A stretch of DNA of 64,000 nt, taken from Gluconacetobacter asukensis. Lineage in GTDB: Bacteria; Pseudomonadota; Alphaproteobacteria; Acetobacterales; Acetobacteraceae. Made by a program: the position numbers and the translations under genes. The notes beneath the pieces were generated by a model. The model was not told the origin of the DNA. It saw only the letters and a list, made by a program, of their open reading frames with translations, and searched no databases. How positions within the stretch are numbered: position 1 is the stretch's first letter; each line of letters begins with the position of its first letter. The stretch covers positions 45,880 through 109,879 of the forward strand of contig NZ_JABEQE010000014.1 of the NCBI RefSeq assembly GCF_014174375.1, written 5' to 3'. Positions 61,801 through 64,000 of this stretch are shown piece by piece.

Positions 61801-63483
61801 ATGCATGACGTTATCCTCAGCCTGATCCTGTTGTTCGTCGCGGCCTTCAGCAGTCTGGCCGCCCGCCTGATGCCCGTTCCGGTCCCCTTGCCATTGTTGC
61901 AGATCGCCCTGGGCGTGCTGGGGTCGATCGCCGGGCTGCATGTCACGCTCGACCCCGACATGTTCATGCTGCTGTTTATCCCGCCGCTGCTGTTCCGCGA
62001 CGCGTTCCATATGCCGATGCGCGAATTCGGCCAGTTGCGCGCCATCATCTTCGCCTTGGCGGGGCCCATGGTGCTGGCGACGACCATCCTGTGCGGCTAC
62101 GCCATCCACTGGATGCTGCCCCCCATGCCGTTGCCGGTCTGCTTCGCGCTGGCGGCAGTCCTGTCACCGACCGACGCGGTGGCCGTGGGCGGCATGCTGG
62201 GCACGTCGGTGCCGCGCACCATCGTCCATATGCTCGAAGGCGAATCCCTGCTCAACGACGCCTCGGGCCTGGTCTGCTTCCGCTTCGCCACCGTCGCCGC
62301 CATGACGGGCGCCTTCTCGCTGCGCGGTGCGCTGACTACCTTCAGCCTGCTGTCGCTGGGCGGCATCGCGATCGGCATCGCCGTCTGCCTGGCGGCGGCC
62401 CGGCTGGACAAGATCCTGCTCGCCCGAGGCTATGACGACCCGCCGACGCAGATCACCTTCATGCTGCTGCTGCCCTTCGCCGCCTACATGTCGGCCGAGG
62501 CGGTCGGCTGCTCGGGCATCCTGGCGGCGGTGGCGGGCGGCATGACCATCAAGCTGACGGGCGTGCTGCAGGAAACCCAGATCACGACCCGCCTCCAGGC
62601 CCGCACGATGTGGGACATGGTCGGCTTCATCTTCAATTCCGTCATCTTCCTGCTGCTGGGCCTGCAACTGCCGGCCCTGGCGACCAACGGCATGGCGCTG
62701 GTGCGCGCCGCCGACCGCTCGCCATGGATGCTGCTGCTGCTGATCGTCGCCATCCATGTGGCGATGTGCATCCTGCGCGCGGCCGGGCTGGCGCTGATCC
62801 TCGGCATCGCGGCCTGGCGCGCCCAGCACGATCATGGCGTGTTCCGCTGGCCCGGCTGGCGCGGATTGCTGGTCAGCACCGTCGCGGGCGTGCGCGGCGC
62901 GGTCACGCTGGCAGCCGTGCTGTCCCTGCCGCAGGCGGCAGAGGGGGTCGCGGGCTTTCCGGCGCGCGACCTGCTGGTCACCGTGTCGGTGGGGGTGATC
63001 CTGGTATCGCTGCTGACGGCCAGCTTCTCGCTGCCGTGGCTGACCAGTGGCCTGATGGACGGAATGGGCGATCCCCAGGCACGGGAAGTCAGCTGGGCGC
63101 GGCTGGTCCTGGTGCGCACGATGCTGCGCGCGATGCGCGACGAGCAGCAGACCATGACCACCCGCGCCAAGACACGCGACGAGGCCGGCGAAATGCGCAT
63201 CGAGATCATCGCCCGGCTGATGCAGGAATATGAAAACCGGCTGAACCAGCTCCGCCGCAACAGCAATGGCGAGGCCAGCGCGGCCCAGATCACCTCGATC
63301 CGCCGCATGCGCCTGGAACTGGCCCTGCGCCTGAACAATCTGCGCACCTCGCGGATCGAACTGCGCAACCTGCGAGACGCCCAGTATATCAATGACGAGA
63401 CCGAATCCCTCCTGATGCAGGAGATGGATTACGAGGAGCAGGTGCTCAGGAATCGGGCCAGAAGCCTCCCCCGCGTCAACTAG
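61801..63483 (+). CDS. Na+/H+ antiporter, CPA1 (NhaP-like) family
   Basis: 560 residues from the ATG at 61801; the frame is open upstream but only this start gives a first membrane helix. About twelve helices follow, with the CPA1 core motifs ALAAVLSPTDAVAVGG and MLEGESLLNDASGLVCFR (the conserved Asp residues of the ion site) and GVRGAVTLAAVLSLP. A hydrophilic, helical C-terminal tail of about 120 residues (from about 440, rich in Arg, Glu and Leu) is likely a cytosolic regulatory coiled coil. It exchanges Na+ or K+ for H+ at the inner membrane. The stop codon at 63481 directly abuts a palindromic element. Confidence 0.92.
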   Translation: MHDVILSLILLFVAAFSSLAARLMPVPVPLPLLQIALGVLGSIAGLHVTLDPDMFMLLFIPPLLFRDAFHMPMREFGQLRAIIFALAGPMVLATTILCGYAIHWMLPPMPLPVCFALAAVLSPTDAVAVGGMLGTSVPRTIVHMLEGESLLNDASGLVCFRFATVAAMTGAFSLRGALTTFSLLSLGGIAIGIAVCLAAARLDKILLARGYDDPPTQITFMLLLPFAAYMSAEAVGCSGILAAVAGGMTIKLTGVLQETQITTRLQARTMWDMVGFIFNSVIFLLLGLQLPALATNGMALVRAADRSPWMLLLLIVAIHVAMCILRAAGLALILGIAAWRAQHDHGVFRWPGWRGLLVSTVAGVRGAVTLAAVLSLPQAAEGVAGFPARDLLVTVSVGVILVSLLTASFSLPWLTSGLMDGMGDPQAREVSWARLVLVRTMLRAMRDEQQTMTTRAKTRDEAGEMRIEIIARLMQEYENRLNQLRRNSNGEASAAQITSIRRMRLELALRLNNLRTSRIELRNLRDAQYINDETESLLMQEMDYEEQVLRNRARSLPRVN

Positions 63484-63620
63484 GAGAGTGTTTTAAAAGC
63501 GCCGCTGCCGGCAATCCGACGCGCGTTTTCTGCGCTTCGCTGCGATGCTCGAAAACCCACGCCGGCCGCGGCCCTTGCGGGCCGCTCTTGCTCGGCAGCG
63601 ACGCTTTTAAAACACTCTCC
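63483..63620. repeat. Palindromic repeat element C
   Basis: 28-base inverted arms at 63483-63510 and 63593-63620 match at 27 of 28 positions. The loop of 82 bases carries the family motifs (ATCCGACGCGCG, TTTTCTGCGCTTCG, CGAAAACCCACGCCGG, GCGGGCCGCTC). It starts at the last base of the antiporter stop codon, so it probably acts as its terminator. Confidence 0.85.
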
Positions 63621-63767
63621 GAAAAGCCTGCCCGTCACCGCGCGCTGGTGGCGGTCCGACGCTCACGGCCATCAAGGCCGCTCCGCTTCGGTGCTCGGAA
63701 ACACACGCCGGGCGCGGCCCTGCGGGCCGCTCCCACTCACCAGCCCACGGTGCCGGGCAGGCTTTCC
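63621..63767. repeat. Palindromic repeat element D
   Basis: 19-base arms at 63621-63639 and 63749-63767 match at 17 of 19 positions. The loop has GTCCGACGCTCA, GGCCATCAAGGCCGCTCCG, TTCGGTGCTCGG, ACACGCCGGGCGCGG and GCGGGCCGCTC. It follows element C head to tail with no gap but has a different stem. Confidence 0.82.
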
Positions 63768-63800
63768 CTTGTCTCAAACTGGTCTTGCTGCGGGAGGAAC

Positions 63801-63893
63801 CGGCAGGGCTCTCAGGCCCTGCACCCCAATCATCTGATAACGAATGGGTTTCCAAAGGGCGACTGCCCTTTGGTGGGTTCAAGGGCAAGGCCC
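63801..63893. repeat. CCAAAGGGCAG-family repeat, inverse orientation
   Basis: Reverse complement of the right and left parts of the repeat at 60011-60180: GGCAGGGCTCTCAGGCCCTGC, CCCCAATCATCTGATAACG, GGGTTTCCAAAGGGC-GAC-TGCCCTTTGGTGGGTTCAAGGGC. It ends the repeat cluster. From 63894 to the window end I see no supportable gene. Confidence 0.75.
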
Positions 63894-64000
63894 CATAGGC
63901 GCGAAGGTAATGGATTGAATTGAGTGTCCGACTTATGATTCAAGAGAAAGATGCGTTCTGTATCTCTTCTTGGCGGGGATTGGGGGTCTGTTGTCCGCGC

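Noticed and set aside
63483..63893. Repeat cluster considered as a CRISPR array
   Set aside because: Units are two long palindromes with large loops plus an unrelated hairpin, without regular short repeats and spacers or cas genes.
63951..64000. Frame starting ATG at 63951 and open to the window edge
   Set aside because: Only 16 codons visible and a weak upstream AGAGAAAG; not enough to call a gene.

Overview
The window is GC-rich chromosomal DNA, apparently from an alphaproteobacterium. An acetic acid bacterium (Acetobacteraceae, Gluconacetobacter-like) is my best guess. This rests on the protein style, the abundance of TonB-dependent receptors with Ala/Pro/His-rich N-terminal linkers, and the gene repertoire; no rRNA or other phylogenetic marker is present. 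I see no tRNA, rRNA, CRISPR array or prophage.

Layout. (1) 1-3870: a secreted CocE/NonD-type hydrolase (cut by the window edge) behind a TonB receptor, with a divergent LysR regulator. (2) 3985-9540: DUF2252 protein, SulP transporter, PAS-GGDEF diguanylate cyclase and an EamA exporter. (3) 9697-17320, minus strand: a GNAT gene, then a compact operon of TonB receptor, class III transaminase, amidase, sodium:solute symporter and DUF3311 partner. (4) 17650-23770: class II aldolase with divergent LysR; Rieske oxygenase with divergent TonB receptor across an AT-rich control region. (5) 23862-32054, minus: an overlapping five-gene operon of HSL-type esterase, PepSY membrane protein and three amidohydrolase-family proteins, one lacking its metal-binding HxH. 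(6) 32276-44622: PaiB-like protein, amino-acid permease plus S9 peptidase, AraC regulator plus siderophore-type TonB receptor, a second amino-acid permease, a methyltransferase, a lipase-like lipoprotein and a sulfotransferase. (7) 44717-52754: LysR regulator, TonB receptor and a tryptophan-tryptophylquinone (TTQ) amine dehydrogenase gene set: large subunit, MauD-like, small subunit, cytochrome c, MauE, MauD. (8) 53062-58620: a visibly AT-richer island (cupin, YqcI/YcgG protein, MFS exporter, GNAT-like protein, divergent GlxA-type regulator) bracketed by broken and fused transposase fragments. (9) 58709-64000: DEAD-box helicase, GabT, CPA1 antiporter and a cluster of palindromic repeats.

Taken together, much of the region looks devoted to scavenging organic nitrogen (peptides, amides, amines, amino acids): outer-membrane receptors, periplasmic or secreted hydrolases, inner-membrane permeases, transaminases and an amine dehydrogenase, mostly in receptor-enzyme-regulator modules. 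The most intriguing parts are the island in (8), whose content suggests an undescribed small-molecule modification and export system, the TTQ cluster in (7) with two different MauD proteins, and a family of palindromic elements with a conserved loop and variable stems at gene 3' ends.
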